Origin: Thermomicrobiales bacterium
Lineage (GTDB): Bacteria; Chloroflexota; Chloroflexia; Thermomicrobiales; UBA6265
Direction: 5' to 3'
Length of the DNA stretch: 64,000 bases
NCBI GenBank assembly: GCA_019637585.1
Contig: JAHBVL010000002.1
Location: forward strand, 630,023-694,022
Below, one piece after another: positions 50,717-59,603 of the stretch; positions within the stretch are counted from its first letter, which is position 1; each line of letters opens with the position of its first letter. The position numbers were made by a program, and so were the translations under genes. The notes beneath the pieces are model-generated. The model was given only the letters and a program-made list of their open reading frames with translations, had not been told where the DNA came from and did not search any database.

Positions 50717-52339
50717 TCAATGGCTTGCCGGCACGATCAGCGACGCGTCGACCTCGGAGTCCTGCTCCTCAGCCGTCTTCTGGCTCGTCGCCACGACGTG
50801 ACCGGTCCGCAGGGGAATCTCTTTCAGGAAGAGCACGACGATCAACGCCAGCACGATGATCGGTATAGCGAACAGAAAGATATCGGTGATCGCATCGGTG
50901 TAGGCCGTCAGGACGAGCGTGCGGGTCGGCTCTTCGAGCTGTTGAATCGCCTGGACATCGTTCGTGTTGATCTCTCCACCGGTCAGCGTCAGACCTGAAC
51001 CGGCGAATTCGTCAGCCAGATAGGCGGCCAAACGGGATGTCAGCACCGCACCAAAGAGGGCCGCGCCGATGGCGCCGCCCAGCGAGCGCCCGAAGGTCGT
51101 CGCACTGGTGGCCACACCCATATCCCGCATCTCGACCGCGTTCTGGATCGGCGTGACGATCGTCATCATGGCCAGACCGAGACCGGTGCCGAAGAGGAAG
51201 GCGTAGATCGCCACCTGCCAATAGGGCGTATCCATCGAAATCTGGCTGAGCAGGAAGAGGGCGATGAGCAGAGTGACCGACCCGATGATCGGAAAGATCT
51301 TGTACTTGCCGGTTCGGGTGATGAGCTGTCCGGAAACGATCGACATGGAAAACATGCCGACCACCATCGGCAACATCCCCATTCCCGATTGCGTCGGGGT
51401 GAACCCCTTGACCGCCTGCAGATAGAGCGGCAGATAGATGGCTCCGCCAAAGATTGCGAACCCGATCAGAAAGCCGAAGGCATTGCCGACGGAGAAGATC
51501 GGGTTGCGGAAGAGTCGCATCGGAATGATCGGTTCTTCGGCGCGCAGCTCGATGAAGACGAATAGCACCGCCAGCACAGCCGCCGCAATGACCAACGCCA
51601 GTGCCTGGGGTTCGGTCCAGCCGTAGTGCTCGCCCGCCCAGTTGAGATAGAGGAGCAACGACGTGACGGCAGCAACGATCGTGGCCGCGCCCAGATAGTC
51701 GATCTTCTGCTTGCGTTTGATCACCGGCATCTTCAGCACCATCGAGGTGATCACCAGCGCCGCGATACCCACCGGCAGATTGATATAGAAAATCCATCGC
51801 CAGCTGATGGCATCGGTGAGCCAGCCGCCCAGCAGCGGTCCGGCGATGCTCGAAACCCCGAACACCGCGCCGAAATACCCTTGATAGCGCCCTCGTTCGC
51901 GGGCCGGAATGACATCGCCGATGATGGCGAAGGCAATCGCCATCAGACCGCCGCCGCCGATGCCCTGAATCGCCCGAAACGCGATCAGCTGCGGCATGGT
52001 CTGGGCCAGACCGCAGAGCATCGATCCGATCAGGAAGATGATGATCGTCGCCTGAAAGATGATCCGGCGGCCATACAGGTCGGAAATCTTGCCCCAGAGT
52101 GGTGTCGAGGCCGTTGAGGTGAGCAGATAGGCCGTGACCACCCAGGCCAGATGGTTCAGCCCACCGAGATCACTGACGATGCGGGGCAGTGCCGTGCCGA
52201 CGATGCTCTGGTCGAGAGCGGCCAGCAGCATGCCCGACATCAGCCCTATCAGGATGATCTGAATCTCACGGTGAGAGAATGACGGCATCTGGATATCGGC
52301 TGGATCGGCCGTTCCGGCTGCCGCGGACTTCGATGACAT
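50717..52339 (-). CDS. MFS drug exporter, DHA2 (14-TM) family
   Basis: 540 aa membrane exporter. The N-terminal LIGLMSGMLLAALDQSIVGT, LAWVVTAYLLTSTASTPLWG then KISDLYGRR (motif A), and GAVFGVSSIAGPLLGGWLTD (motif C) followed by AISWRWIFYINLPVGIAAL are the DHA2 hallmarks, with about 14 hydrophobic segments. ATG 52339 follows AGGGGG. It is divergent from a TetR gene, with a perfect 20-bp palindrome between them, and so is almost certainly TetR-repressed. The substrate is unknown. Confidence 0.93.
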   Translation of the reverse strand: MSSKSAAAGTADPADIQMPSFSHREIQIILIGLMSGMLLAALDQSIVGTALPRIVSDLGGLNHLAWVVTAYLLTSTASTPLWGKISDLYGRRIIFQATIIIFLIGSMLCGLAQTMPQLIAFRAIQGIGGGGLMAIAFAIIGDVIPARERGRYQGYFGAVFGVSSIAGPLLGGWLTDAISWRWIFYINLPVGIAALVITSMVLKMPVIKRKQKIDYLGAATIVAAVTSLLLYLNWAGEHYGWTEPQALALVIAAAVLAVLFVFIELRAEEPIIPMRLFRNPIFSVGNAFGFLIGFAIFGGAIYLPLYLQAVKGFTPTQSGMGMLPMVVGMFSMSIVSGQLITRTGKYKIFPIIGSVTLLIALFLLSQISMDTPYWQVAIYAFLFGTGLGLAMMTIVTPIQNAVEMRDMGVATSATTFGRSLGGAIGAALFGAVLTSRLAAYLADEFAGSGLTLTGGEINTNDVQAIQQLEEPTRTLVLTAYTDAITDIFLFAIPIIVLALIVVLFLKEIPLRTGHVVATSQKTAEEQDSEVDASLIVPASH

Positions 52340-52403
52340 GTGCGTTGTCCCCCTGATGTATGGTGACCTCAGCGCGGGTCAGCGATCGACGCCTAGAAGT
52401 CAC

Positions 52404-52423
52404 CCAACCAACCGGTTGGTTGG
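52404..52423. promoter_or_regulatory. TetR operator, perfect 20-bp palindrome
   Basis: CCAACCAACCGGTTGGTTGG reads the same on both strands and lies between the divergent MFS and tetR genes, 58 bases from the tetR start and 64 from the MFS start. It overlaps the predicted -35 box of tetR, so repressor binding would block both promoters. The ACCAACCGGTTGGT core is of the kind bound by TetR-type drug regulators. Confidence 0.88.
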
Positions 52424-52445
52424 TGCGCAGGCAGAAGACTATACT
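52416..52445 (+). promoter_or_regulatory. Predicted tetR promoter
   Basis: TTGGTT (52416-52421) and TATACT (52440-52445) are spaced by 18 bases and resemble sigma-70-type -35 and -10 boxes. The -35 box is part of the palindromic operator. The transcript would start near 52452, about 30 bases before the tetR ATG. Confidence 0.55.
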
Positions 52446-52481
52446 GACCGGGTTGAAGCATGTCAATAGGTCGAACGGGAA

Positions 52482-53102
52482 ATGATGGAAACGAGTCGAA
52501 ACTGCGAATCTGAGAGCCGCAACCGCATTCTGCAGGCGGCCTATCCCCTCTTCGTCGAGCATGGGTACAACGCCGTCTCGATGCAGCAGGTGGCAGACGC
52601 GGTTTCGGTGAACAAAGCGACGCTCTATCACCATTTCCGCAACAAAGACGCGATGTTTCTGGCCGTCGTTCAGGTGGCATTGCGGCGTACCCACGAAAAC
52701 GTCGCCGCGATCGTCCGGGAAGGGGGGCCAGCGCAGGAGCAGATGGTTCGCGTGGCCACCATGATGTTTCAGTCACATCAGAGTGACCTCGGACGCCTGA
52801 TGACCGACCTCTACGAGAATCTGCCTGCAGAAGCCCGGTTGTCGATGATGAAGGAATCCGCCCCCTGGGATCTCTACGACCAGGTATTCACCAGCGCGGT
52901 GCAGTCGGGAGAGCTGCCGGCGCTCGACGTCCCCATGGCCACGAACATGTTCATCGGTCTCGTCCACGGACAGGCCTGGGCCCGCAAGGTCGGGCGGATC
53001 GCCGCTCCACCGGGAGAAACGGAAGCGCGCACTCTGATCGACGTCCTCTTCGCCGGTCTCCGCGGTTCACCACTGATCGCCCCACCACCAGGCAGCGCGT
53101 AG
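52482..53102 (+). CDS. TetR-family transcriptional repressor
   Basis: 206 aa. The N-terminal helix-turn-helix region NRILQAAYPLFVEHGYNAVS then MQQVADAVSVNKATLYHHFR and NKDAMFLAVVQVAL is a clear TetR domain. The C-terminal ligand domain (about 70-200) is helical and variable. Two consecutive ATG codons begin the gene. It is divergent from the DHA2 exporter and almost certainly binds the palindrome between them, controlling the pump and itself in response to an inducer. Confidence 0.93.
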   Translation: MMETSRNCESESRNRILQAAYPLFVEHGYNAVSMQQVADAVSVNKATLYHHFRNKDAMFLAVVQVALRRTHENVAAIVREGGPAQEQMVRVATMMFQSHQSDLGRLMTDLYENLPAEARLSMMKESAPWDLYDQVFTSAVQSGELPALDVPMATNMFIGLVHGQAWARKVGRIAAPPGETEARTLIDVLFAGLRGSPLIAPPPGSA

Positions 53103-53150
53103 CCTCGCCATTCATGGCGCTTTTCGCACCCCTGCGTTCGTGTCGCAGGT

Positions 53151-54092
53151 TCAGTCGATCGATTTCAGGTTGGCGATGATCTCCGCCCGGCGCGGTTCGA
53201 GGAACGGGGGAAGGACGACTTTTTCGCCGAGGGTTTCCTCATCCTCGTCCACCCCAAAACCCGGGCCGTCCGTGGCGATCTCGAACAGAATCCCGTTCGG
53301 CTCGCGGAAGTAGAGACTGCGGAACCAGTAGCGATCGACCTTGCCGCTGTTGCGCACACCCATCTCGTTCAACCGCTCGGCCCAGGCGTCGTAGTCACCG
53401 TCCGGTGTGCGAAAAGCAACATGGTGGGCGCCTCCGGCGCCCTGTCGCGACGAAGGCAGGTCGGGTTGGTCCACGACGTGCAGCTCAGCGCCGGCGCCGC
53501 CCGGTCCCATCTCGTAGACGTGGACCTGCTCGCTGGCATCGTTGGGGTAGGTGCGCGCCGGACGCATATTCATGACCGATTGGAGAATATGATCGGTCCG
53601 CTCCAGTGTCGGCACACTCAGGGAGATCGGTCCCAGACCGCGAATCTGGTACTCGCTCGGAACAGGACTCCGATCCCACGGAAAGACCTCTCCCGCGCCC
53701 CCATCGTCGATCAACGCCAGTCGCTGTCCCTCCGGATCCTCGAACTCCAGGGTGGCGCGGCCATCCCGTTCCTCGACCGATCCGATCGTCACACCAAGCG
53801 CTCGTAGTCGTTCCTGCCACCAGGCAAACGCATCATCTCCCGCAATCCGCAGTGCCGTGCGGACGATCGACCGGCCACCCCGTCGCTCTGGTTGGACCGG
53901 CCAATCGAAAAAGGTCATGTCCGTGCCGGGACTGCCCTTGGCGTCGGCATAGAAGAGATGGTAGGCAGAGACATCGTCCTGATTGACGCTCCGCTTGACC
54001 AGCCGCATCCCCAGACCCTCGGTGTAGAAGCGCTTGTTCTCGCGGATCTGCGCCGAAATGGCGGTCAGATGGTGAATACCCGTGAAGTCCAT
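53151..54092 (-). CDS. Ring-cleaving dioxygenase of the VOC superfamily (MhqO-like)
   Basis: 313 aa extradiol-type dioxygenase. [60 protein letters not shown] and [20 protein letters not shown] are typical of the MhqO/LinE-like group that opens hydroquinones. The likely iron ligands are His7 or His8, the His of GGAHHVAF and a Glu in [19 protein letters not shown]. It is convergent with tetR and may belong to quinone detoxification with the TetR-controlled pump. That link is by proximity only. Confidence 0.88.
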   Translation of the reverse strand: MDFTGIHHLTAISAQIRENKRFYTEGLGMRLVKRSVNQDDVSAYHLFYADAKGSPGTDMTFFDWPVQPERRGGRSIVRTALRIAGDDAFAWWQERLRALGVTIGSVEERDGRATLEFEDPEGQRLALIDDGGAGEVFPWDRSPVPSEYQIRGLGPISLSVPTLERTDHILQSVMNMRPARTYPNDASEQVHVYEMGPGGAGAELHVVDQPDLPSSRQGAGGAHHVAFRTPDGDYDAWAERLNEMGVRNSGKVDRYWFRSLYFREPNGILFEIATDGPGFGVDEDEETLGEKVVLPPFLEPRRAEIIANLKSID

Positions 54093-54188
54093 TGATGTAC
54101 TCGCTTTCCAGGAGCTGGTTCTTGAAACCTGCTCCCACCTCCGGCAATAGTAGTCGCCGGGTCACTGACTGACGCTACACTGCCGGTC

Positions 54189-54701
54189 ATGACAGACGCC
54201 CTCTCCCAATCGACCACCGCCGAGAACGAACCCTCGATCTATCTGGACGCCGACGCGTGTCCAGTCAAGGACACCATCTACAAAGTGGCGGAACGCTACA
54301 ACGTTCCCCTCTTCGTCGTGGCCAACGCACCGATGCGCATACCGTCATCGTCCGGATTGCGAGCGAAGCTGGTGGTCGTCCCCGGCGCAATGGACGCTGC
54401 GGACGACTGGATCGCGGAACGCGCCATTCCCGGCGATCTGGTGTTGACCGCCGACATCCCGCTGGCGTCGCGGACCGTGACCAACGGAATCAAAACGCTC
54501 GACTTCAGGGGACGAGAGTTCACAGACGCCAGCATCGGCAACGCCCTCGCCTCCCGCGAGATCAACGCCTACCTCCGGGCTCTGGGCGAGGGAGGCGGCG
54601 GCCCGCCAGCATTCAGCACCAAGGATCGCGGCAAATTCGCTTCCCTCCTGGACAACGTCGTGAGCAATCTGGCCCGCCACCGGGGCACAAACAACGCCTG
54701 A
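54189..54701 (+). CDS. DUF188/UPF0178 (YaiI/YqxD) family protein
   Basis: 170 aa PIN-like fold protein of unknown role. YLDADACPVKDTIYKVAERY, VVPGAMDAADDWIAERAIPG then DLVLTADIPLASRTV and ASREINAYLRALGEGGGGPP are family signatures with the conserved acidic residues of a nuclease-like site. No convincing ribosome-binding site precedes the ATG; a TACACT hexamer about 12 bases upstream might give a nearly leaderless transcript. It stands alone. Confidence 0.9.
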   Translation: MTDALSQSTTAENEPSIYLDADACPVKDTIYKVAERYNVPLFVVANAPMRIPSSSGLRAKLVVVPGAMDAADDWIAERAIPGDLVLTADIPLASRTVTNGIKTLDFRGREFTDASIGNALASREINAYLRALGEGGGGPPAFSTKDRGKFASLLDNVVSNLARHRGTNNA

Positions 54702-54764
54702 GAAAGACGGTCATCCCGAGTCAACATGCCGGGCGCCGGCACCAGCGTGGCATCAAGAAGCACC

Positions 54765-54867
54765 GTCATCCTGAGCGAAGCGAAGGATCTCCTGCCGAGG
54801 CAGTTCTCAGGGGGACGACGATCGCGGCGGAGACGGCGGAGAGATTCTTCACTCCGTTCAGAATGAC
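54765..54867. repeat. Interspersed repeat with inverted arms (GTCATCCTGAGC type)
   Basis: GTCATCCTGAGCGAAGCGAA (from 54765) is mirrored by the imperfect inverse GATTCTTCACTCCGTTCAGA (ending 54867 with ATGAC) around about 45 bases. A partial copy, GGTCATCCCGAG, lies at 54711. The same arms recur at 38553-38662. It occupies the 277-base gap between the DUF188 and M81 genes, where I see no other gene. Confidence 0.6.
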
Positions 54868-54978
54868 TGGAGCCTCCGGCCTATCCGCCTCTCCGCCTTC
54901 CCCCCTCTCCGCCTCCGTCGCGGTACGCTGTCGCACATTGAAGCGGCTTCATCGCGATTCGCAGAAAAAAGGTGGGGA

Positions 54979-56469
54979 ATGAAGGTCCTTATCGCGGAAA
55001 TGATCCAGGAAGTCTCGACGTTCAATCCGGCCGTCTGTGACACAAGCGCCTTCGACTTCCACGAAGGGCAGGATGTTCTCGACTACTACCGCCACCGGCC
55101 GCTCGAAGTCGGCGGGGCATTGTCGGTGTTCGAGGCCGAGGGGTTCGAGGTCGTCGGAGCATTCGCCGCCCGGGCCAAGACGTCCAATGGGCTGCTGACT
55201 GCGGAAGCGTGGAACGAGGTGTCCTCCCGGTTCCTCAACGCGATCCGCAATGCCCCACCGGTCGACGGGGTCTACTTCGCCATGCACGGCGCCATGGGCG
55301 CCGAGAACGAGCTCGATCCGGAAGGCTACCTGCTCCAGGAAGCACGCAAGATCCTGGGCGACGATATGCCGATCACCCTGTCGCTCGATCTGCACGGCAT
55401 CGTCACCGACCGCATGTTGCAGGCGGTCAATGCCGTGACGATGTACCAGACCTATCCGCATTGCGACATGTACGAAACCGGCGCTCGCGGCGCGAAACTC
55501 CTCGTGGGACTCCTCAAGGAGGGCACCAAACCGGTCATCGCCATGGTCCGAATCCCGGCGCTGGTCCGCGGCGACGAGATGATCACCGAAACGGGTCTGA
55601 TCGGCCACCGCATCCGCGAGAGCCAGGCATTCGAAGAAACGGAAGGCGGACTTGCGGCCGGTATGTTTTGGGGCAACCCCTTCACCGACGTTCCCGACCT
55701 CTGTTCCAACAGTGTCGTTGTCACTGACGGCGACCCCGAACGGGCCGCCGATCTGGCGGTCGATCTCGCCCTGAAATTCTGGGAAGACCGAGCCACGATG
55801 CAGGTTCCCCTGGTCAGCCTGGACGACGCCGTCGCGATTGCCAAAGCCAACGAAGAAGGCACGGTGGTGATGGTCGACGCCGCCGACGCCACCAGCTCCG
55901 GCGCATCGGGCGACAGCAACGCCATCCTCCGGGCGCTGGTCGAAGGCGGGTATGAAGGAAGTGGCCTCTTTCCCGTCGTCGACGCGCCAGCGGCTCATGC
56001 TGCGGCCGAAGCTGGTATCGGCGCGACCATCGAGGTCACCGTCGGCGGCACCCTCGATCCCGCCCGGTTTACCCCATTGCCAGTCACGGCACGGGTGAAA
56101 ATGCTGTCGGATGGCGCGTTCATCAACGAATCTTGGGGAACCATCTGGGAAGGGGGGCTCTCCGCGGTCCTGGAAGTCGGCAAGCATGTGGTCATCGTCA
56201 CCAGCCAACCCGTGCACCTCTTCGACCGGTCGCTCTTTCTGGCGCACGGCCAGGATCCGCAGCGATTCGACGTCGTCGTCCAGAAATCACCACACTGCCA
56301 ACCACAGTTTTTCCGCGACTGGGCGGCGAAGCTGGTCGACGTCGACGCACCCGGTTCGACAAGCGCCAACCTTCCCTACCTGGGACACACGATCTGCCGC
56401 CGCCCGATGTTCCCCATGGAGCGCGACACCCAGTTTGAACCGGAAGTGCTCATCTTTCAGCGAGGCTAA
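54979..56469 (+). CDS. M81 family metallopeptidase (MlrC-like)
   Basis: 496 aa. MKVLIAEMIQEVSTFNPAVC, VYFAMHGAMGAENELDPEGY, ITLSLDLHGIVTDRML and TYPHCDMYETGARGAKLL are the conserved M81 blocks that supply the zinc ligands, and the C-terminal MlrC domain (VVDAADATSSGASGDSNAIL then GGYEGSGLFPVVDAPAA) is complete. The family is named for microcystin linear-peptide cleavage, but most members act on unknown peptides or amides. GGTGGGGA precedes the ATG. It is convergent with a GH4 gene across a repeat. Confidence 0.92.
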   Translation: MKVLIAEMIQEVSTFNPAVCDTSAFDFHEGQDVLDYYRHRPLEVGGALSVFEAEGFEVVGAFAARAKTSNGLLTAEAWNEVSSRFLNAIRNAPPVDGVYFAMHGAMGAENELDPEGYLLQEARKILGDDMPITLSLDLHGIVTDRMLQAVNAVTMYQTYPHCDMYETGARGAKLLVGLLKEGTKPVIAMVRIPALVRGDEMITETGLIGHRIRESQAFEETEGGLAAGMFWGNPFTDVPDLCSNSVVVTDGDPERAADLAVDLALKFWEDRATMQVPLVSLDDAVAIAKANEEGTVVMVDAADATSSGASGDSNAILRALVEGGYEGSGLFPVVDAPAAHAAAEAGIGATIEVTVGGTLDPARFTPLPVTARVKMLSDGAFINESWGTIWEGGLSAVLEVGKHVVIVTSQPVHLFDRSLFLAHGQDPQRFDVVVQKSPHCQPQFFRDWAAKLVDVDAPGSTSANLPYLGHTICRRPMFPMERDTQFEPEVLIFQRG

Positions 56470-56498
56470 CCGAGTTCGCGCATTTATCCCACCGCATC

Positions 56499-56654
56499 GT
56501 AGCGGCGGCACCTGTGGCCGCCGGTGGCGGAACGGAGCGCAACGAAGTGAAGCGGAGTGCAGCCACAACCGGCTCGCTGTGGCTGCGGGCAGGTATGGCC
56601 CTCCGGGCCATCCTTCGACTTCGCTCAGGACCGACCACAAGGGATCGCCGCTAC
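56499..56654. repeat. GTAGCG-ended intergenic repeat, copy 2
   Basis: The element starts GTAGCGGCGGCACCTGTGGC and ends GATCGCCGCTAC, so both ends carry GTAGCGGCG facing inward. Its right 61 bases (56594-56654) are, in reverse complement, identical but for one base to 59462-59522. Its left arm (CCGGTGGCGGAACGGAGCG) matches copy 1 at 35.0 kb. It lies between convergent M81 and GH4 genes. Confidence 0.8.
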
Positions 56655-56685
56655 GAAGCGTTCGGTGTAGCCGCCTCCAACGGTC

Positions 56686-58122
56686 CTAGTTGAAGTCGGG
56701 TAGCCAGTCGCGGTGGGCGTCCAGCAGGTCGTCCACCATCTGCACGATCTGGTCTGGAGCGAGAACCGCCGCGGTATGCGGGTCGAGGAGCGCTGCCTGG
56801 TAGATTCGATCGCGAACACCGGTCAGCGCGGCTTCGACCGTCAGCGCCTGAACGTTGATGTTGGTCTGCATCAACGCCGCCAGCTGGGTCGGGAGGCGAC
56901 CGACCCGCACCGGCTGCACGCCGTTGGCATCGACCAGGCAGGGGACCTCGACCACACAGTCGGACGGCAGATTGTCGATGAGACCGTCGTTCATCACGTT
57001 GCCATAGACGACTCGCGGTTGTCCTGTTTCCATGCTATGGATGATGAGCGATCCGTACTCGCCTGAGTGTCCTTCTTTGCGGCGCTTGCGATGTTCGAGC
57101 TGCTGGGTACGCATACGGTCGGCCATCTCAGCGTCTTCTCTGGCCACACAAGCCAGCCGTCGCTCCCAGGCGCCGCTCAGCGTTGATGCCTGCGCGCGCT
57201 CCTGCGCGACGATCGCCGCGTCGTCCTGGCTGAGCAACGCTTCCCGCATACCAGTCCACCCGGCGATCTGCTCCTCGCAGCGCGCCGGGTACTCGTCGAG
57301 CGGAATGTTGAACTGCTCGATCAGCTCTGGCTGGTCCGGTTTGATGAACCAGGGCACATACTCGCTGAAATGCTCACTCGATTCGGTCACGAAATAGTCG
57401 AACCGGCGCAAGACTTCGTAGCGAACCCGTTCGTGCGGGGGTTCGCGGTGATCGTTGGCCAGTGCGATCAGCTCGGGGTAGAGATCGCGACCGTTGTGCT
57501 CGAAGGTCAGATAGAAGGCCATGTGATTGATGCCGGCACAGCGATAGGTGATCTCTTCGACGGGAAGCCCGAGCACACCGGCCAGCTCTTCGGCCGTTCC
57601 GAAGACGCTGTGGCAGAGTCCCACGGTCGCCGTATTGGTCGCCAGACCCATAGCGCCGGTGAGCATGGCCATCGGGTTGGTGTAGTTAAGCAGCAGCGCG
57701 TCTGGCGCCAGCTCTTCCATGTCCAGACCGATGTCGAGCATCACGGGGACCGTGCGCAACGCCCGCATGATGCCGCCGATACCGAGGGTGTCTCCAATGG
57801 TCTGCCGCAGTCCGTACTTTTTCGGAATCTCGAAATCGATCACCGTGGCCGGTTCGTATCCACCGACCTGAATCATGTTCAGCACGTAGTCGGCGCCATC
57901 GAGCGCGCTGCGCCGGTCGGTCGTGGCCCTGATCGAGGGAGAGGCATCGAGCTGCAGCGCCAACCGGTTGGCCACGATCTCGGAATCGCGCAACCGGTCG
58001 GGATCGATATCCATGAGCGCGATCTCGGCGTTCCGCAGCTCGGGAAATGTGAAGAGGTCCTGCAACAACGCCCGGGCGAAAACTGTGCTTCCCGCACCGA
58101 TGAAGGTAATCTTTGGTGGCAT
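56686..58122 (-). CDS. GH4-family NAD-dependent glycosidase (alpha-galactosidase/glucosidase type)
   Basis: 478 aa glycosidase that works by NAD-assisted oxidation and elimination with a divalent metal. The NAD site is KITFIGAGSTVFARALLQDL, with LMDIDPDRL. Metal ligands are Cys in VGLCHSVFGTAEELAG and His in RCAGINHMAFYLTFEHNGRD. NYTNPMAMLTGAM and PLDEYPARCEEQI are typical. The sugar specificity (MelA-like alpha-galactosidase is a guess) cannot be fixed. The ribosome-binding site is weak. It is divergent from the DUF3224 gene and unlinked to any sugar transporter here. Confidence 0.92.
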   Translation of the reverse strand: MPPKITFIGAGSTVFARALLQDLFTFPELRNAEIALMDIDPDRLRDSEIVANRLALQLDASPSIRATTDRRSALDGADYVLNMIQVGGYEPATVIDFEIPKKYGLRQTIGDTLGIGGIMRALRTVPVMLDIGLDMEELAPDALLLNYTNPMAMLTGAMGLATNTATVGLCHSVFGTAEELAGVLGLPVEEITYRCAGINHMAFYLTFEHNGRDLYPELIALANDHREPPHERVRYEVLRRFDYFVTESSEHFSEYVPWFIKPDQPELIEQFNIPLDEYPARCEEQIAGWTGMREALLSQDDAAIVAQERAQASTLSGAWERRLACVAREDAEMADRMRTQQLEHRKRRKEGHSGEYGSLIIHSMETGQPRVVYGNVMNDGLIDNLPSDCVVEVPCLVDANGVQPVRVGRLPTQLAALMQTNINVQALTVEAALTGVRDRIYQAALLDPHTAAVLAPDQIVQMVDDLLDAHRDWLPDFN

Positions 58123-58265
58123 ATCGAGCTTTCAGATGAAGGGCGAACCGGTTCTATACGCAGGATATCAGCGACGCCACCTGCACGGCGTCTAGAACCC
58201 GGCCCCGTGCCGGCCGTCGGCCCGCGCACGGCGGACACAGGAGTTGACGTATTTCGAAAGGAACG

Positions 58266-58706
58266 ATGATGAAGCGAACTGGCCACTACGCCATACAGAA
58301 ATGGGAGCAGACGCCGATCGAGGGCGAATCGACATTCGACCACGCGGTGGTTTCGATTGCGTTCACCGGTGACCTGACTGGCGATGGACTCACCCGGTAT
58401 CTGATGACCAGGTTGCCCGGTGGAGCCATGTCCTATACCGGATATATCCGCTTCGACGGAATACTCGACGACCGAACCGGGTCGTTTCTCCTGCTCGATA
58501 CCGGTTGGTACGACGGTGCTGAAATCGCCAGAGGGTCGTTCGAGATCGTCACTGGTTCTGGAAGTGGCGATCTGGCTGGTATCCGGGGTTCTGGTCACTA
58601 CATGGCCACGCACAAGGACGCAGTTGAGTTCGCCGGTCATACGTGGGAACCCACACCGGAAGGCACGGCTTCCTGGATCATGGATATTGAGATCGGCGAC
58701 GCGTAA
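58266..58706 (+). CDS. DUF3224-type beta-barrel protein
   Basis: 146 aa protein. FDHAVVSIAFTGDLTGDGLT, YLMTRLPGGAMSYTGYIRFD then GILDDRTGSFLLLDTGWYDG and GSFEIVTGSGSGDLAGIRGS give the repeated Gly-rich beta pattern of DUF3224 proteins, which fold like small lipocalin or allene-oxide-cyclase barrels. The function is unknown. The start is one of two consecutive ATG codons after GAAAGGAACG. It is followed by a flavin split-barrel gene 65 bases on. Confidence 0.82.
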   Translation: MMKRTGHYAIQKWEQTPIEGESTFDHAVVSIAFTGDLTGDGLTRYLMTRLPGGAMSYTGYIRFDGILDDRTGSFLLLDTGWYDGAEIARGSFEIVTGSGSGDLAGIRGSGHYMATHKDAVEFAGHTWEPTPEGTASWIMDIEIGDA

Positions 58707-58771
58707 CATAGACACCACGCCGCTCTCATTCCAGTCTGTTCGCTCACCTGAATCCTCGGAGCCTCATCGAT

Positions 58772-59413
58772 ATGACTGTCACCTATCCCCTCGCGACGAC
58801 GATCACCACTGAAGAGCAGCTCCGGGACGTGCTTGGCTATCCTGGCGAAGGAGCCGTTTCCAAAGAGCTGAGCGTCATCGACCGGCACGCGCGCTACTTC
58901 ATCGAGCGGTCACCATTCGCCCTCCTGAGCTCGGCCAATCGCGCCGGGCGCTGCGATTCGTCACCCAAAGGGGACGAACCCGGGTTCGTGAAAGTACTGG
59001 ACGACACCACCTTGCTCATTCCCGATCGGCCGGGCAACCGTCGTGGCGACACCCTGTCCAATCTCCTGGAGAACCCTCAGCTCGGCATTCTCTTTCTGAT
59101 CCCAGATGTCGAGGAAACGCTCCGGGTCAACGGCAGCGCGGCCATGACCACCGATCCTGATCTGCTGGCGATGTGCGAACACAGGGGAAAGGCGCCGAAA
59201 ATCGCCATCGTGGTCGACGCGCAGGAGGTCTATTTCCACTGCGCCAAAGCCTTCAAGCGTTCCGGATTGTGGAAACCCGACACCTGGATCGGCCGGGGCG
59301 AGCTGCCAACCCTCGGGCAGATCATGGTCGAGCAGATCAAGTTCGAAAACGGCATCTCCGGAGATGCGCTGAACTGCGAAATCGAAGAGGCGTACGTCAA
59401 GAACCTGTATTGA
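58772..59413 (+). CDS. FMN split-barrel protein, pyridoxamine 5'-phosphate oxidase family
   Basis: 213 aa. FIERSPFALLSSANRAGRCD then SSPKGDEPGFVKVLDDTTLL, IPDRPGNRRGDTLSNLLENP then QLGILFLIPDVEETLRVNGS, and EVYFHCAKAFKRSGLWKPDT match the MSMEG_1061-like branch of the family. Members bind FMN or F420, and substrates vary. It shares direction with the DUF3224 gene. No true PdxH residues can be claimed, so pyridoxal synthesis is unlikely. Confidence 0.9.
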   Translation: MTVTYPLATTITTEEQLRDVLGYPGEGAVSKELSVIDRHARYFIERSPFALLSSANRAGRCDSSPKGDEPGFVKVLDDTTLLIPDRPGNRRGDTLSNLLENPQLGILFLIPDVEETLRVNGSAAMTTDPDLLAMCEHRGKAPKIAIVVDAQEVYFHCAKAFKRSGLWKPDTWIGRGELPTLGQIMVEQIKFENGISGDALNCEIEEAYVKNLY

Positions 59414-59461
59414 GAAATTCCGGTGGCTCGTGACAACGGTCAGAATCTGATCCCGAACCTG

Positions 59462-59603
59462 GTAGCGGCGATCCCTTGTGGTCGGTCCTGAGCGAAGTCG
59501 AAGGATGGCCCGCAGGGCCATAACCACCTCGCCAGGCTTTGGCTCCGTTTCGCGCCTACGGCGCTTCACTCCACCACCGGTGGGGACAAGCCGCCACCGC
59601 TAC
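59462..59603. repeat. GTAGCG-ended intergenic repeat, copy 3
   Basis: The left 61 bases (59462-59522, GTAGCGGCGATCCCTTGTGG...) equal the reverse complement of 56594-56654 with one mismatch. The right end, read on the minus strand, is GTAGCGGTGGCGGCTTGTCC and resembles the left arm of copy 1. The TAG of this right end (59600-59602) is the stop codon of the histidine kinase gene. It lies between the convergent split-barrel and kinase genes. Confidence 0.8.
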
